This document shows positions 34,095-46,881 of a DNA stretch of 64,000 nt, in pieces. The notes under the pieces are model-generated. The model was not told where the DNA came from, did no database searches, and saw nothing but the letters and a program-made list of their open reading frames with translations. Made by a program: the position numbers and the translations under genes. Every line of letters starts with the position of its first letter. The first letter of the stretch is position 1. This DNA comes from Curvularia sp. ZM96 (lineage: Eukaryota > Ascomycota > Dothideomycetes > Pleosporales > Pleosporaceae): contig JAJGBQ010000003.1 in assembly GCA_022457065.1 (NCBI GenBank), forward strand, positions 186,001 through 250,000. The letters are read 5' to 3'.

Positions 34095-35374
34095 ATGGAA
34101 AAATACAGCCAGTTTCGCGACAAAGGTGCGTCTGCAGAACCTATGTGTTTGACCGTTGTCAACACCCTTTTTCGCTTCCAGCGACCTGTCCCCCAACCCT
34201 TCCACACGTTGATCTCGAGCCCACTTGCTTACACTTCGAGACAGGTACCGCGATTGCGCCCTTCCTGCCCGTGCCACCCCCGCCCGTCAGCATCATCTGG
34301 CAGCCGATATACCTGTTCCTCTTCTGCATCCGCGCGCCTTTCGTCATCGCTTTTTCGCTCTTGTACTTCCTCGGCCTCGAGTTCTTACCTGTGGGTAGGA
34401 GGTTGAAGTATGCCGTGCTGTGGTTGATGCTAGGGATTCCAGGGGTGTGGTGGGTGGACTTGCAGGTTGATGGGGTCAAAAGAGGGTATGTTCCCCTCCA
34501 CCACATACGAGGTTGAAGTTTCGTGGAAAAGCTTCACAGTTGGAGGACCAAGTCCGGAGCTGACCGACACAACAGGCAACTACATTCCGCCAAAAACAAC
34601 CTGCCCAAGCCCGGTACTATCATCGCTTCGTCCTTTACCTCGCCCCTCGACCCGCTCTATCTTGCCGCCATCTTTCAGCCAATCTTCACCCGTTCATATC
34701 CGCACGAACGCAAGGTCGAACGCATAACCCTTTTCCGTGCCATCATGCTCGCTTTCTCGCCGCCTTCATTGACTCCACATGATCAGGCTAAGCTCGTTAC
34801 CCTCAAGCAGCTTACCCGCGAAAACCCCGACAGGATCATATGCGTATTTCCGGAGACAACCACCACAAATGGAAGGGGCATATTACCACTGTGCCCCAGT
34901 CTGCTGAGCGCAGATGGCAATACAAAGATCTACCCTGTCAATCTCAGGTACACTCCGCAGGATGTGACGACGGCTGTTCCTGGAGGTTATTTCTCTTGGT
35001 TCTGGAGGCTTCTCAGCAAGCCATCGCACCAGATGCGTGTTCGTATTGCCTCACGCGTGTACAATAGCGCAAACCAAGATTCACCAGCCCAACCGAGTTC
35101 GGGCACGAGCAGGGCCATGGCCAGTGGCTATGAAACTAACATTTTTGAGCAACCAGAGTTCAAAGACGGATTCAGTGGGGCACACGGGGAGGGTGGCGAC
35201 GGTATGGATGTTGATGTTGGGGCCAACAGTGGCTATGCGCTTAGTACCCAGGAGCAAAAAGTGCTTGAGCGGGTTGCAGAGGATCTTGCGCGCCTGGGTA
35301 GAGTAAAGAGAGTGGGTCTAGGAGTTGAGGAGAAAGTCGAGTTTTTGAAAGTTTGGGGTAGTCGAAAAAGGTGA
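34095..35374 (+). CDS. LOA1/VPS66-like lysophospholipid acyltransferase
   Basis: Three exons (34095-34125, 34245-34485, 34540-35374), 368 residues. It resembles the fungal LOA1/Vps66 branch of the PlsC acyltransferases, which make phosphatidic acid and influence lipid-droplet formation. Two hydrophobic segments (about residues 25-75) anchor it in the ER or lipid-droplet membrane. The acyltransferase core follows: IIASSFTSPLDPLYLAAIF at the motif I position, then RITLFRAIMLAF, and FPETTTTNGRGIL at motif III. The classical HxxxxD His of motif I reads Phe here (F-T-S-P-L-D), so catalysis is open to question. The C-terminal ~110 residues are a variable linker plus a charged helix. The small first exon is supported by a good ATG context and matching phase. 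Confidence 0.8.
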
Positions 35375-35837
35375 AGTGGCATTGGCCATCACACGGTGAG
35401 GTGCATTGGACCGTCGATTTTCTAATTCCTGTATGAATCAGGTCGATCTCAGTGTTGTTGTATTGCTCGTTGTGAATAAAACCGACAAATCAATCCTCGA
35501 GCTTTCATCATCTTGATGGCTTTCAAACATTACCTGTGTTAGTGGAATCTTTGCCATGAAGTTTCGATTTGTCTGATCCTCCTGAGTTTGCAGTGGTCGT
35601 TCTGCAGTTTATCGTTGTTGAAAAACCATACAGTCTGATGAGACGCGGGCATGCGTCATCGCATTGGACCCTTGCTTAGCTAGAGTCTAACTAGCCACCA
35701 GCGACGTACTCACTCCACACAAACAATACCGCTGTCGCCCAAGTACTCAGTCTTTTTTTTCGCCAACACACCACCCGCGCCAGAAAAAACACATCCGTCC
35801 ACAGTCGTCCTCCCTTCCAGTCCAAGCCCGGCGCATA
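35375..35837. other. Intergenic, acyltransferase 3' UTR and SDS22 promoter
   Basis: No gene seen. Pyrimidine-rich immediately before the SDS22 start. Confidence 0.5.
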
Positions 35838-37092
35838 ATGGCGGAGCCAAACTCTGCCCCGCATACCGAAGGTGACCCCGCAGCCACGGTCGACGCGAAT
35901 GGGACGCGCGACCAGGATGCGAACGAACATAAGCCACGAGACAGTAACGGCTGGGACGGGAAGCTACGAGTAGACAAAATGACGCTTGCCGACGAACCAA
36001 GAGATCCGCACGCGCAAGTCGAGAGCGACCCAGAGGTGTCGGAGGATGAAGGGCCTCCCCCCGAACAGCTGGCTGCCGACGAAGACTTGCTAGATGACGT
36101 CCCGGATGACGAAGAAGAAATCGAGCTAGTGCACTGCAAAATCTCAGACATGTCTTTATTGCGGCTCGAGAGGTTCAAGCAGATGAAGGTATGTTGTTAT
36201 TGTCATGGGATGGTGTATATGAAATAACCCAACGTCTCAGCGCCTTTGCCTTCGCCAAAACCGTATAGAAAGCATCGCAATTCCCGATGACCTCGCATCG
36301 ACTCTCACAGAGGTGGATCTCTACGACAACTTGATTGCGCACATCAAAGGTCTCGATGCCTTTACCGAACTCACCTCGCTCGACCTGTCCTTCAACAAGA
36401 TCAAGCACATCAAGCGACTCAGCCACATGACAAAACTCAAAGACTTATATTTTGTGCAGAATAAGATTAGCACGATAGAGAATCTGGAAGGCCTCTCCAA
36501 TCTGCGACAGATTGAACTGGGCGCGAACAGAGTACGGGAGATTCAAGGCTTGGAAACGTTGACGGGGCTAGAGGAGTTGTGGCTAGGAAAGAACAAGATC
36601 ACGGAGATCAAGGGCTTGGACACGCTTACCAACCTCAAGATCTTGAGCATACAGTCGAACCGGCTGCGGTCCATCACGGGGTTGGAGAAGCTCGTCAACC
36701 TTGAGGAGCTGCACATTTCGCACAATCTTCTTACCGACTTATCGGGACTAGAAAACAACGTCAACTTGAATGTGATCGACATTAGCGCGAACCCGATCGA
36801 GCATCTGAGTGGGCTAAAGAGTCTTAAACACCTAACCGAATTTTGGGCAAGCAACTGCAAGCTGAGTGACTTTGGTGAGATCGAGCGGGAGCTGGGAGAC
36901 AAGGAGGAGCTGGAAACGGTATACTTTGAAGGAAATCCCCTGCAACGATCCCAACCGGCCTTGTATCGCAACAAGGTGCGGTTGGCACTGCCGCAGGTTG
37001 TGCAGATTGATGCTAGTAAGTCTTGCGCGCCACGTGTATGATCCAAATGTCAGCCGACTAACGCTCCAAAAGCATTTGTAAAGCAGGTATAG
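35838..37092 (+). CDS. sds22: SDS22, leucine-rich-repeat regulator of protein phosphatase 1
   Basis: Three exons (35838-36188, 36241-37015, 37073-37092), 381 residues. The first ~90 residues are acidic and disordered. Then come about eleven 22-residue SDS22-type leucine-rich repeats (pattern L..L..L.L..N.I..I.GL), for example LTSLDLSFNKIKHI, LKDLYFVQNKI, LRQIELGANRV and LEELWLGKNKI. They end in the LRR cap LETVYFEGNPLQ....YRNKVRLALPQVVQIDATFV. The protein binds the PP1 catalytic subunit and controls its maturation and mitotic function in the nucleus. The last exon is only 20 nt but completes the conserved end and brings a TAG. Length and ending match the family closely. Confidence 0.95.
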
Positions 37093-37642
37093 CATACTCG
37101 AAGGCGGTGAGGGAGACAGTTGCAGGTCCCGTGCTCACTAGAAAAAGAAAACGGGCTTTTGTTGTGTGCAAGCATGGAGATGGTAGACATATCATGGACA
37201 TGAGCATTTTGCATGGCGCCCTGGCGTTGAAAGAGGAGACATTGTGTAGCGGCGTAGTACATAGTAGCAGGCGATACCCCATGGAGACACGATACTGTTG
37301 GCGCTGCCTGTCCGTTGTGTCTGGATGCTTTGCCCGTCGACTACTTTGTTGAATGTACTATCACAAGTGTTTAGTAGCCGCACGCCTATGGTGTCAGGCG
37401 CTAAGCCGAGTACCTAGCCGAGCCTAGCGTGTGGTTACGGGGAGAGTGGGTCGCGCCTGCTGTGTTTACCGTCCGAGCGCAGACCCAAACAATCCATATC
37501 CAACACTGCAACACCATCGTCGTCACCCGTCAACCCACTCTCGACGCGCTGGTGCCTTTGGCCGTGACGCCACATGCGCTGCTAATATCCTTCCTTCGCT
37601 GCACATTGCATCTCATCAAGCCTCACCACTCCAGTCCACACA
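37093..37642. other. Intergenic, SDS22 3' UTR and kinesin promoter
   Basis: No gene. Short ORFs on both strands without motif support. Confidence 0.5.
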
Positions 37643-40600
37643 ATGGAAGCGGTAAACGAGAACGCTGTGGGTATCCCCAAGGCCATCCCCTGGCCCGTCC
37701 ATTGTCTAATCTCAGGGCGTCTTAGGGCTTCACCAAACCCTCTGGAATCAAACCACCATCCACCTTTTCCCACATCCCATCGTCGCCGACCCGCGCCCTG
37801 GGCGAACTGCACGAATCCACGACCAACATGCGCAGCGCAATGCCTATACCTACGGCCAAACACAAGCCCTCTGGCTGTATACTGCCCCTCGCCACCCCTC
37901 TACAGCTGCACAGTTCGCTGACCGCCACAGTACCCGAGCCGGCCTTCAAGCAGCGGAGGACACAGACTGAACCTGTGGCCGAACCACCTTCCAGAAGAAT
38001 ACCTCCACCCTCCAAGATCACCAATGGCCTCAAGCCCACCACCACCGCCGCCCGCGGCTTGGCTGCATCCACATCCCGCGCAATGTCTAAACCAACGGTG
38101 AAGAACACATCGGTATCTACGTACGGCAGCAGTGTTGGCGCTGCTCCTAGGCCTGCCGCAATCGCGAGACCGAAATCGGCCTATGGCCAGACTACACATG
38201 CTAGAAGCAAGTCCTACCATCAGGGATCGCGCCCTGCGACGTCAATGATGCATCGGGCAGGTGAGGACGATAGTGAGCAAGCGGACCGCAAAGGTGTGCA
38301 TACATTTCTTATCTCTACAAACCCCTTCGCCAGTGTCACACTTTCTAGTGGCATACCTTCCATCCCACAACAACGCACCGTTTCACAAGATATTTCCCAT
38401 GGACGGGCTGTCCAAGTGCCCCAGCCTCGGGCATTCTCTTCTCCTTGTTCCCTTCATTCCGTCATTCCGGTCATTGAAGAGCCCACCGATCCCGACTACA
38501 ACTCCATCTGCAAACGTATTGGAGCGCTCGCCCTGGGCGCATCCAAGGCAGAAGAGCGTCAATGTCGTTTCGGACGTGGAATGACTTCTGACAACGGGAT
38601 GAACCCATTTCTCAAACCAAAACTGCCTCTCTCGCAGCTTCGGCAGCTGCAAAGGAATATATCGCCACGGTGGCCCTTGTCAAGCACGCCGAGGCGGTTA
38701 GCACCACCACCATTTTTGAACCGCTTTACTAACGATCGTTGTCCAGATTTCTACAATGAGCGGATGGAAGCTATGGAGCGCGACTTCCGTTCTTTCAAAG
38801 AGAAGATGGAGATGGACGTACGACAGGCCACTGATTACAAGGAGTCAATTCAGCAGCTCCAGGGCCGCGTTACCGAACTCGAAACCATTCGCGCACGACT
38901 AGAGATTGTGAACAAGGGACTCGAGTCAGAACTCGATGATACCCGTAGCAATCTGAAATCGGTAAAGATGGAACTCGACATGGCCCAACAGAAGCACACT
39001 TACGAAGTCGACGACGTACGGCGGAGGCTACGCAACGAAGTCGAGGATTTGGAATCGCGGCATCGAAAAGACACGGACCGGTTAGAAAGAGAGCGGGACG
39101 AGCTGGAGAGAAAGACGCGCAGCGAGTTTGAAGCACGGATCGACAAATTGTTGAAGCAACACGAGGAAGAAATCCAAATACTGCGAAAGAAGCTCGACTC
39201 GGACTCTGAAGCAGAGCGCAGCAGGCGCGCACAAGAGACGCAAAAGATTGAAGAAGAGTACGCTTCCAAACTCCGGGCAGCTGCTCTAGATGCAGACGTC
39301 AAGCAGCGCGAGGCACAGCTGCTACAAGGCGAGCTCACCAACGTCAAGTCGGAACTTGATCGTGAAAGGATTCTCAGGAATGGCCTTCAAAACCAGCTGA
39401 CAGAGGCGACAACACACAATCTCACACTTGAAGCAGCGAACAAGGCCATGAAGGAGAAGATAGACTTTCTCGAGTCCGACAGTCAGGCACAATCAACGGC
39501 CTTCAACGACCTCCACAAGAGAATGCAAGATGCCATTGAAGCCGCAGAAAGAGCACATGACAAACTACGTCAAGAAGAGACACTTCGCCGGAAGCTGTTC
39601 AACCAGGTCCAAGAGCTCAAGGGCAACATTCGTGTCATGTGCCGTGTGCGACCCGCTCATGCTACCGAAAGGGACCCTGCACAGATATCCTTTCCCGACA
39701 ACGACACCGACAGCAAGGAAGTTGCCATCCTCGGCCCAAGCAAGCAGAGCGCGACTGGCAAGGACATCACGGCCGCATACTCATACTCTTTTGACCGTGT
39801 GTTTGGCCCAACATCCCAGAACGGAGAAGTCTTTGAGGAGATCAGCCAGCTTGTGCAGAGCGCTCTTGATGGCTACAATGTGTGCATCTTTTGTTACGGT
39901 CAGACGGGATCCGGAAAGACACACACCATGTCATCAGCTGATGGTATGATTCCCCGTGCCACGGCCCAGATCTGGGATGAAGCGCAACGGTTGCAAGAAA
40001 AAGGCTGGCAGTATACTATGGAGGGCTCTTTCATCGAGGTCTACAACGAGCAATACAACGATCTGCTTGGCCGGTCCGAAGATCTGGATAAGAAAAAGGT
40101 CGAAGTCCGGCACGATCCTGTGAAGAAGCAGACAAACCTGGACAATGCCGTCAGTGTCAAGTTGGATGGCCCTGGCCGGGTCGAGGAAATCCTTGAGACT
40201 GCCAGCAAGAACAGGACTGTGGCTGCTACGAAAGCCAACATGCGATCCAGTCGAAGTCACTCCGTCTTTATTCTGAGGCTCGTTGGCCGGAATGACATTA
40301 CAGGGGAGAGAAGCGAAGGAACACTCAACTTGGTCGACCTTGCAGGATCCGAGCGTCTGGAGCATTCCAAGGTCGAAGGAGCACGCTTGAAAGAGACACA
40401 AAACATTAACAAAAGTTTGAGCTGTCTGGGAGACGTGATCAACGCGCTTGGCTCAGCAAAGGAAGGCGGTCACATTCCGTACAGGAACTCCAAGGTATGT
40501 GTGATTGCTTGTAGGGGCTGTAATGTTTTCTTTTTACAAGATGAGGGCTTTGCTAACATTTATGACTCACAGCTTACCTATCTTCTACAATACTCGCTCG

Positions 40601-40740
40601 GCGGCAACTCGAAAACACTCATGTTTGTCATGGTTAGCCCGCTGCAGGCGCATTTGCAGGAGACGATTACCAGTCTCAAGTTTGCGACAAAGGTGCACAA
40701 TACGCATATTGGCACGGCCAAGAAGCAGACAAAGGCATAA
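37643..40740 (+). CDS. klpA: Kinesin-14 (C-terminal motor, KlpA/Kar3 type)
   Basis: Minus-end-directed microtubule motor for spindle assembly. The first exon (37643-37666, MEAVNENA) joins at 37726 to GFTKPSGIKPPSTF, a typical fungal KlpA start; an earlier donor at 37652 also keeps phase. A basic Ser/Pro-rich head leads into a coiled coil (about 38750-39600, heptads rich in E, K, R and L). The motor follows: NIRVMCRVRP, P-loop GQTGSGKTHTM, SRSHSVF, DLAGSERLEHSK and NKSLSCLGDVINAL. A 78-nt GT-AG intron (40495-40572) lies in frame and must be removed to give NSKLTYLLQYSLGG. The head read without splicing is some 150-200 residues longer than usual. A strong branch and acceptor (TACTAAC...GTCCAG, ending 38746) argue for at least one further intron between about 38290 and 38746 whose donor I cannot fix. 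Family certain; head uncertain. Confidence 0.93.
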
Positions 40741-41771
40741 TAATAATGAGTGTTATGAATTTTCTTCAGGTTTGGTTGGGTTCGGTTGGATTCGACAACG
40801 GTCAGAGTTGTCAGGGAGTATGGGGTAAATTGCTTCCTTTTTTTGTGGGGGGGAGTCAGGATCACGATGTGTGTATGGGTGTGTGCGATTGTGTCCTGCT
40901 GGGTAAGATGGAAACCCCGAGGGATTTTGTATACACACGCTTGTGATTAGTCCGCTTTCTTTTTCTGTCTTTTTCTATCGCTCTTTGCTTTGCAAAGTTA
41001 CCCGAGTATGAGCAGAGCAAAGCAGAGCGCAATGGCTTTTGAAGTGTTCAGAGCCGAATTCTTTTATCATGCTAAGCTAGTTGGAGGGTATATAGGATTG
41101 GCGGTGAAGCTGCCGAGTATATACGACCGTTTTTTTACGATTTCTTCGCTGTGCATGTTGTGTTTTCTTTTATTTCCATTTCTATGTCTGCTCAGAATAA
41201 GCGCATGTGTTCATATACTGTATACAGAGATGAAGAATGCCAAGACTAAGGGGATGGTGGTGATAGCATGGTTTTGTCTTATTGATTTTGAGAACAAAAT
41301 CTGTACACACTAACTCTACAGATGAACAAGCTATCTTGATAGCGTTTGATTTGTGGTCCTTGTTGTCCATACACATGGTAAACAAATAAACTTCAGGTAT
41401 GGTCCAAGATGAAGAAGAAAAGGATGAATTTTATATATCAACAAACAATGCCGCTAACCCAGACACCTTGCTAGCAAAAAGCCGGTTTCGACAGACGGAC
41501 GAACAAACAAATCAAGTACGCATACACTCACACCCCACTCACACACATGGACAGCCTCGCCTATCATCATACAAAGTCCAACTTTTTCCCTTGTCCGCGT
41601 TGCTCCGCGCCTAATCAACGAGATCAAATGGCGATACGCAAGCTCCTGAGCGCGCCTATCCAAAGGAAACGGCATCTCGACGACACGAGCGTGTCATCAG
41701 ATGCACGTAATGCTCCATGTGATTCTCTAGTATGGCCAGTGCCGAACACACGAGGACTAACACGTCGAGAC
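40741..41771. other. Intergenic between convergent genes
   Basis: Kinesin and coronin converge here. AT-rich with no gene. Confidence 0.55.
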
Positions 41772-43969
41772 TCAAGACCTAGCCTCCTCGAGCTCGAGCT
41801 CCAGCTGGCGGATACGCTCGTCCTTTTCTCGGTCAGAGGGTCCAGAGGCTCCGACCTTTGCCTTGAGTTGCGAAACTTCGCGCAGCAGAATGGCAATCTG
41901 GTCGGACTGGTCCGACATGACCCTGTTCTGGTGCTCAAGTTGAGACTTGATGTCGCCTAGTGCGTCGCGGAGAGCAGAGGCAGGCCCGCCGGAGCTGGCC
42001 GCTGGTGCAGAGGAGGGTGCAGCTGCAGAGACAGGAGAGGGCTCAGCTGATGTGGCTGGCCTGGACTGAGAGGGGGTAGCAGTGTGGGTGGTAGATGGCT
42101 TTGCCGGCTCAGGCTCCTTGGTCATGACAGGACCCCTGGTCTTCTCTTCTTGACGCGCACTGGTCAAGTTACGGCGGTCGGCAGGCTTGGGGATTTCCTC
42201 AAAGCTGGATGCACTCTCGTTGTCGGAAGGAGTATCCTTGTCGAGATACTTGGACGCTGCAGAAGCCATGGAATCCTTGTTGTCCTTCATAGACGGTGGC
42301 GGGCCGCGGGAAGCTAGCGGCGCTTGTGCAGGCTCGGGAGCAGGCTTGGGTGATTCCGCCTTGACAGGCATAGTTTCGGCAGTTGCCGGCCTAGAGGGCT
42401 TGTAGTCGCTCTGCACTTCCTTGGGCGCGTCACCTTCATAGACACTCTCGAGTGAGATCTTGGGTGGCATGGCCGTCTTGCCGCTGAACCATTCCTTGGC
42501 CGAGACACCGGGCTTGAGACCGTTGGTGGGCGGGTAGATGTCACTCTGGAACATCTCTGATCGGCGGGGTACGATGAAGGATACAGGCTCGACATAGGTA
42601 TCGTTGACGGTCTTGAAGCAACGAAGAACCTCATTCTCATGCAGGTTGATGCCGCGCTTGGGCAGGAAGGCAATACCACGCTGGGGGTCGCCAGACTTGT
42701 ACTCGGAGAGATACTCAAACTTGTCGTTTTCATATTCGTAGTATCGGATGTTGCCGTCACTGTCATGGTTAGCGGAGATTTAGAGGACGTTTAAGGTGTA
42801 CATACCCCTTGCCAGCAAGGTACAAGCACTGCGTGCCGTCGTCCCAGAAAGGCATGCAAACACCCGAGATGGAGTCGAGGATCTGGAAGCCGCCAATGGG
42901 CTCGTTGGGGTTGCGCGGGTCCCATAGACCAAGTTGGCGGTCACTCATCTTGGAGAAACCAGTGGTTGCAATGCGGTCCGTCTCGCCCATCCATACAGCG
43001 CGGCTGTTTTTGGCGCCAGGGTGGCCAGGCACCTCCTGGGCGGGCCGTTCCTGGCGTACGTCCCACACGCGCAGCTTCTTGTCTCGGCTGGTGGTAACGA
43101 GCAGTGATCCGTCGGCGCTCCAGGACAGCGACTGAACAATGTCGTTGTGCTTGAGGCTGAGCTGAGGGGCGCCTGCCTCGACATCCCAGATCTTGACAGT
43201 GTAGTCGCCAGATGCGCTAGCAAGTACGTTCTCGGCGGCGGTGTTGAAGAGGACATGACCGACTTTCCTGCACGAGGGTTAGGGCATGGCTTTGAATGAA
43301 TGATGGCGCTCAGTCGCACCTCATGTGGCCGCTCAGCCTAGCCACGGGAGCCACATCGGCGGGCTCTTCAGCGTCCGTGTGCAGGGTGAAGCCCTCGGGC
43401 ACCTTCCAGATGAAGACCTTGCCATCGTCCGAGGCCGAGGAGATGAGCGAATCGTTGAAGGGAGACCTATGGGCCGTCAGTATGGTGCATGGCGGCCTGC
43501 GTGTGTATGCTATCGTTTCTAATGCGAGCGTACCAGTCGGTGTCGAGAACAGCGGCCGTGTGACCACGGAAGAGAGGCAGCTGGTCGGGGGCGCGGCCGC
43601 GCTCGTTAATGGGGATGACGGCAAAGGCACCGCCACCGCTGGCTTCCCAGTTGACCGAGATGTATTCGGGGTTGGCCTAAGGGGGTGTGAGAGCGAGTCC
43701 CGCCATGGTCGCGTGCGGCTTGGTTAGGGCTGACCTTGATCAGGTTGGTATCCCAGGCATTCTTTGTGATGCGCAGGTTATCGTAGCATTGTTCCTGGGC
43801 GGGGTCAGCGTGGACAGAGGCGGGAGGCGATGGCGGTGGTTGTGTACCTTCTTGGTGCCTTTGCCAAAGACATGGCCTGGGTCGCATGTGTTAGGAGGGC
43901 GAGGAGCTGAGCAGGCGCTGGGCATCAATACTCACGGTACTTGGAAGCGCGCACGAATCGGCCAGCCAT
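41772..43969 (-). CDS. crn1: Coronin
   Basis: Seven exons (43936-43969, 43848-43876, 43735-43794, 43534-43676, 43320-43466, 42806-43267, 41772-42759), 620 residues. It is an actin-filament-binding WD-repeat protein that regulates Arp2/3 and cortical actin patches. The N-terminus MAGRFVRASKYRHVFG is the diagnostic coronin start. The seven-bladed propeller follows, with repeats DDGKVFIWKVPEG, SGDYTVKIWDVE, SRDKKLRVWDVR and SDRQLGLWDPRN. Next is the coronin-specific C-terminal extension (NLHENEVLRCFKTVNDTYVEPVSFIVPRR, SDIYPP). Then come a ~200-residue Pro/Ser/Ala-rich unique region and a terminal coiled coil (LGDIKSQLEHQ...LELELEEARS) for trimerisation and Arp2/3 contact. Donor GTCAGC in intron 3 is unusual but keeps phase. 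All junctions agree, so the model is strong. Confidence 0.95.
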
Positions 43970-45278
43970 TGTTGCGGATTGGGGAGGCCGGGGCGATGTC
44001 AAGGGTAAGAATGATGGAGTCTCAGGCCTCGGGAGGTTGGGCTGGTGGAGGCGCTGAGGGGATGTGGTGAGAAAGGGTCAGGCAAAGGGAAGCACAGCAA
44101 AGCAGTGGAGAGCAAGCAGGCGCGTGTTTCGCCCTGGAACGTCGTCGCCCGTCGTCAGCGCCTTGGCAAGTGGACCCTCGCATCCCTGGCGGCCCTACAT
44201 ACATACAGCAAAGCACACCACCGCTCGACACATACGGAATCTCCACCGCGCTGCAGCCGTTCATGCAGCCGTTGGCCAGGTGGCCGCGGTGCTAGACTGC
44301 ATGTTCGCAGCACGATCCCCAGCTAGTCGAGCCCGAACAGGTAGAAACAACGCATACATCGAGGGGCGCTTTGCTTTGATTGGGCCGAGCAGGTACAGAG
44401 TACTACCTCTGGACATGGATCAGGCACAGAATTGGCGGCCATGTGTCTGCTGGGTTGTCAGGGCATTTCTCCTGCAAGACCGTCACGTGGGTTGTCTAAT
44501 TTGGAATACGGAGCAAATGCAACTCGCTCATGTGCCATGTACATAGCACTACTACGCAGTTGGATCCGAAGAACAAGCATGACCCCATACCGCCGGCTCT
44601 TTACACACTGCCAACTGCCCAACGTTGAAGATTGTCAGAATCTGCCAGAGGTAGTATATGTGTGTACGAGTTGTGTTTGGCCATGGATTCGCTCTCGCTT
44701 CCAGGGGACGGCGGTTGTACAGACGGGCGCTGCCTCAAATGCAAATGTCTCCTCGTTGCAGACGTGCAGAGCATCAATGGACTGGCAGATAGCAATCGCC
44801 AGGCTACGGGCGCTGAGACACGGTTAGAATCGAAACGGCCATGCCAATGTCGCAAAGTAGATGGTTGCCGTATGCGGCTAGCGCGTCGGGCTGCCCCAGG
44901 ATCCCCGGACAAGTTGGCTTGGCAGGTACACGCTCACTAGTACTACAGATACTACCACATACAATTGTACAGTAAATCCACCTTTGCTCGCAGAACAAGG
45001 CCGCTAGTCAGCCGTGACCCACAGCACACATAGACAGCTAACCAGCCCCATCCAAGTGACGTGGCCGAGACAGATACCGTGCATCCATCCATACATACCG
45101 TGTAGGGTCATCCAGGCCCACTTCCCACGCATCAGACCTCGGTCCACGGAGATAGCGTCAGCCATACCTGACACGGCCAGGATGCCGACAAGCATCAGCA
45201 ACGCCCTCTATTAATCTGGCTCTGCCCGCATTTCTACACTCCTCAGCCCTTCCGTTATACGTGCGAACCCCGTCCAAC
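43970..45278. other. Divergent promoter region, coronin and PEX11-like gene
   Basis: About 1.3 kb with no supported gene. The ORF at 44632-44940 begins with TTG and has no motif. Confidence 0.5.
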
Positions 45279-46302
45279 ATGTCCGACGACGAAAAACCAC
45301 AGTCCGACGCGCCCGGAGCCGCCGGCCCGGCAGAGGTCAAAGAGGTTGTCGACAAAATCGCAGACGCAGCGCCCGCCGCTGACCCAACCAAAGTCACCAA
45401 AACCGACCTGCTCGCTGGCGTCAAAAAGGTCGATCAGACGATCCTGAGGCTCAACAAGTGAGTGCTGGCTATTCATCAATCGCGTCATGAGCTAAATCTA
45501 GAGCAGGCTGCTAGCTTCCCCGGGCGGCCTCTCCGCATTCCTCTCCACATTCAACTACACCCTCTACATCCTCGCCTACGTGCAGACAAAGTCCCCTTCC
45601 GTCTCGAGCTTCGCAACAAAGCTCCTCTCTTTGATTCGCCCCGCATGCGATGACACAAAGATACCCGCCAAGACGCTGATTGACAATGGCTCCGTGCCCC
45701 CCATCGCTGCCCTCGCCGTCCTCATCTCCAAGACGCGTACAACGCTCAGGCTGACTGGCACGCTGCCGCTGTACGCATGGCTGCGCTCGCTCGCCTCGGG
45801 TCCCAAGCCAGGCACCGACGTTGTGCTGCACAGAATCGCCATGCTGCAAGCCATCAGCTACTTTGTCTACCAAGCACTGGAAAACATTTCCCTCCTCGCC
45901 GACTCGGGCGTCGTTTCTCCCCGTGTCATCGCCGCCCTCAATCGCGGCGACTCCAAAACCGCCCGTCTGTACCTCTACGCCTACCGCTGCTGGCTCGGCG
46001 GTGTCTCGTGCGATTTCCTCCGCTTGATGCGCGAGTGGCAGATTGAAGGCCGTAGGCGCGCCACGCGCCGGCAAATGGTCGCCGAGGGAAAGGCAGTCGC
46101 CGAGTACCAGGATGAAGAGGACAAGAAATTTGACAAGAGGTGGTGGACCGACTTTGTCATTGCGAGCGCTTGGTTCCCCATGGCCCTGCACTTTAGTAGT
46201 GCAAGCGGGGGTCTGCCCGGCTGGAATCTGGGTATCATGGGCGCCTGCGGTTTGATTGCCGGCAGCACGAGGATGAAGGCGCTTTGGGCCAGTACGGCCT
46301 AG
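45279..46302 (+). CDS. PEX11-family peroxisome membrane protein
   Basis: Two exons (45279-45457, 45507-46302), 324 residues. The acidic N-terminal ~40 residues are followed by a PEX11-type core: VDQTILRLNKLLASPGGLSAFLSTFNYTLYIL, then RTTLRLTGTLPLYAWLRSL, a middle segment with LQAISYFVYQALENISLLADSGVVS, and a C-terminal pair of hydrophobic helices (FVIASAWFPMALHFSS, NLGIMGACGLIAGSTRM). PEX11 proteins bend and elongate the peroxisome membrane before fission. The long N-terminal extension and charged middle stretch resemble the PEX11C/GIM5A-like subgroup of filamentous fungi more than yeast Pex11; the subgroup is inferred. The intron (49 nt, GTGAGT...AGCAG) is regular. Confidence 0.87.
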
Positions 46303-46881
46303 GGGGGTGTATGACTATGGAAAATGGCAAAGGATATGGTGGTCGGGGTTGGAGATTGTCTGGGCAATGTTGGATCAAGGCAGTAGTAGCGCCTGCTATG
46401 GTTTAGCGCCTTCAGCCCCGGAAACGGGAAACAGGAGTTGGAATCATGGTTGATATCCATATTGAGACTAGCAAAGTACGGCGGCTAGAACAAGAAACCT
46501 CATGTCCTGTGCTTTGTTATCCGCAATGCCACCACGACGATGGACCATTCACCGATCGGTTGTCGCTCCGTATAATCACGTGATACTTTTATGTCTTTCG
46601 CTCCCTAGCCACCCCTCTGATAGGATATTTGCTAGACTACGGATGTACAATCTCAAGCGACGCAACTAGCCAAAATCGGGGTAGGAAAAATTCACGTAGT
46701 CAGTTCTGCGCTGCGCCAACTGGATTGATGATCATGTTGAGGCCATGTGACTAATGGTATTGCTCCATATTACTCTTTGCGCTAGCCACGCGCTGATATG
46801 ACCACTGATTAGCAGTGCAGTGACCCGTGATACCCTTAACAAATCCTTCTATGCTTGATAATAAAGTCTGAGCTTAATCCC
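46303..46881. other. Intergenic
   Basis: No gene. Composition turns more AT-rich after about 46.5 kb, toward the kinase gene. Confidence 0.5.
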
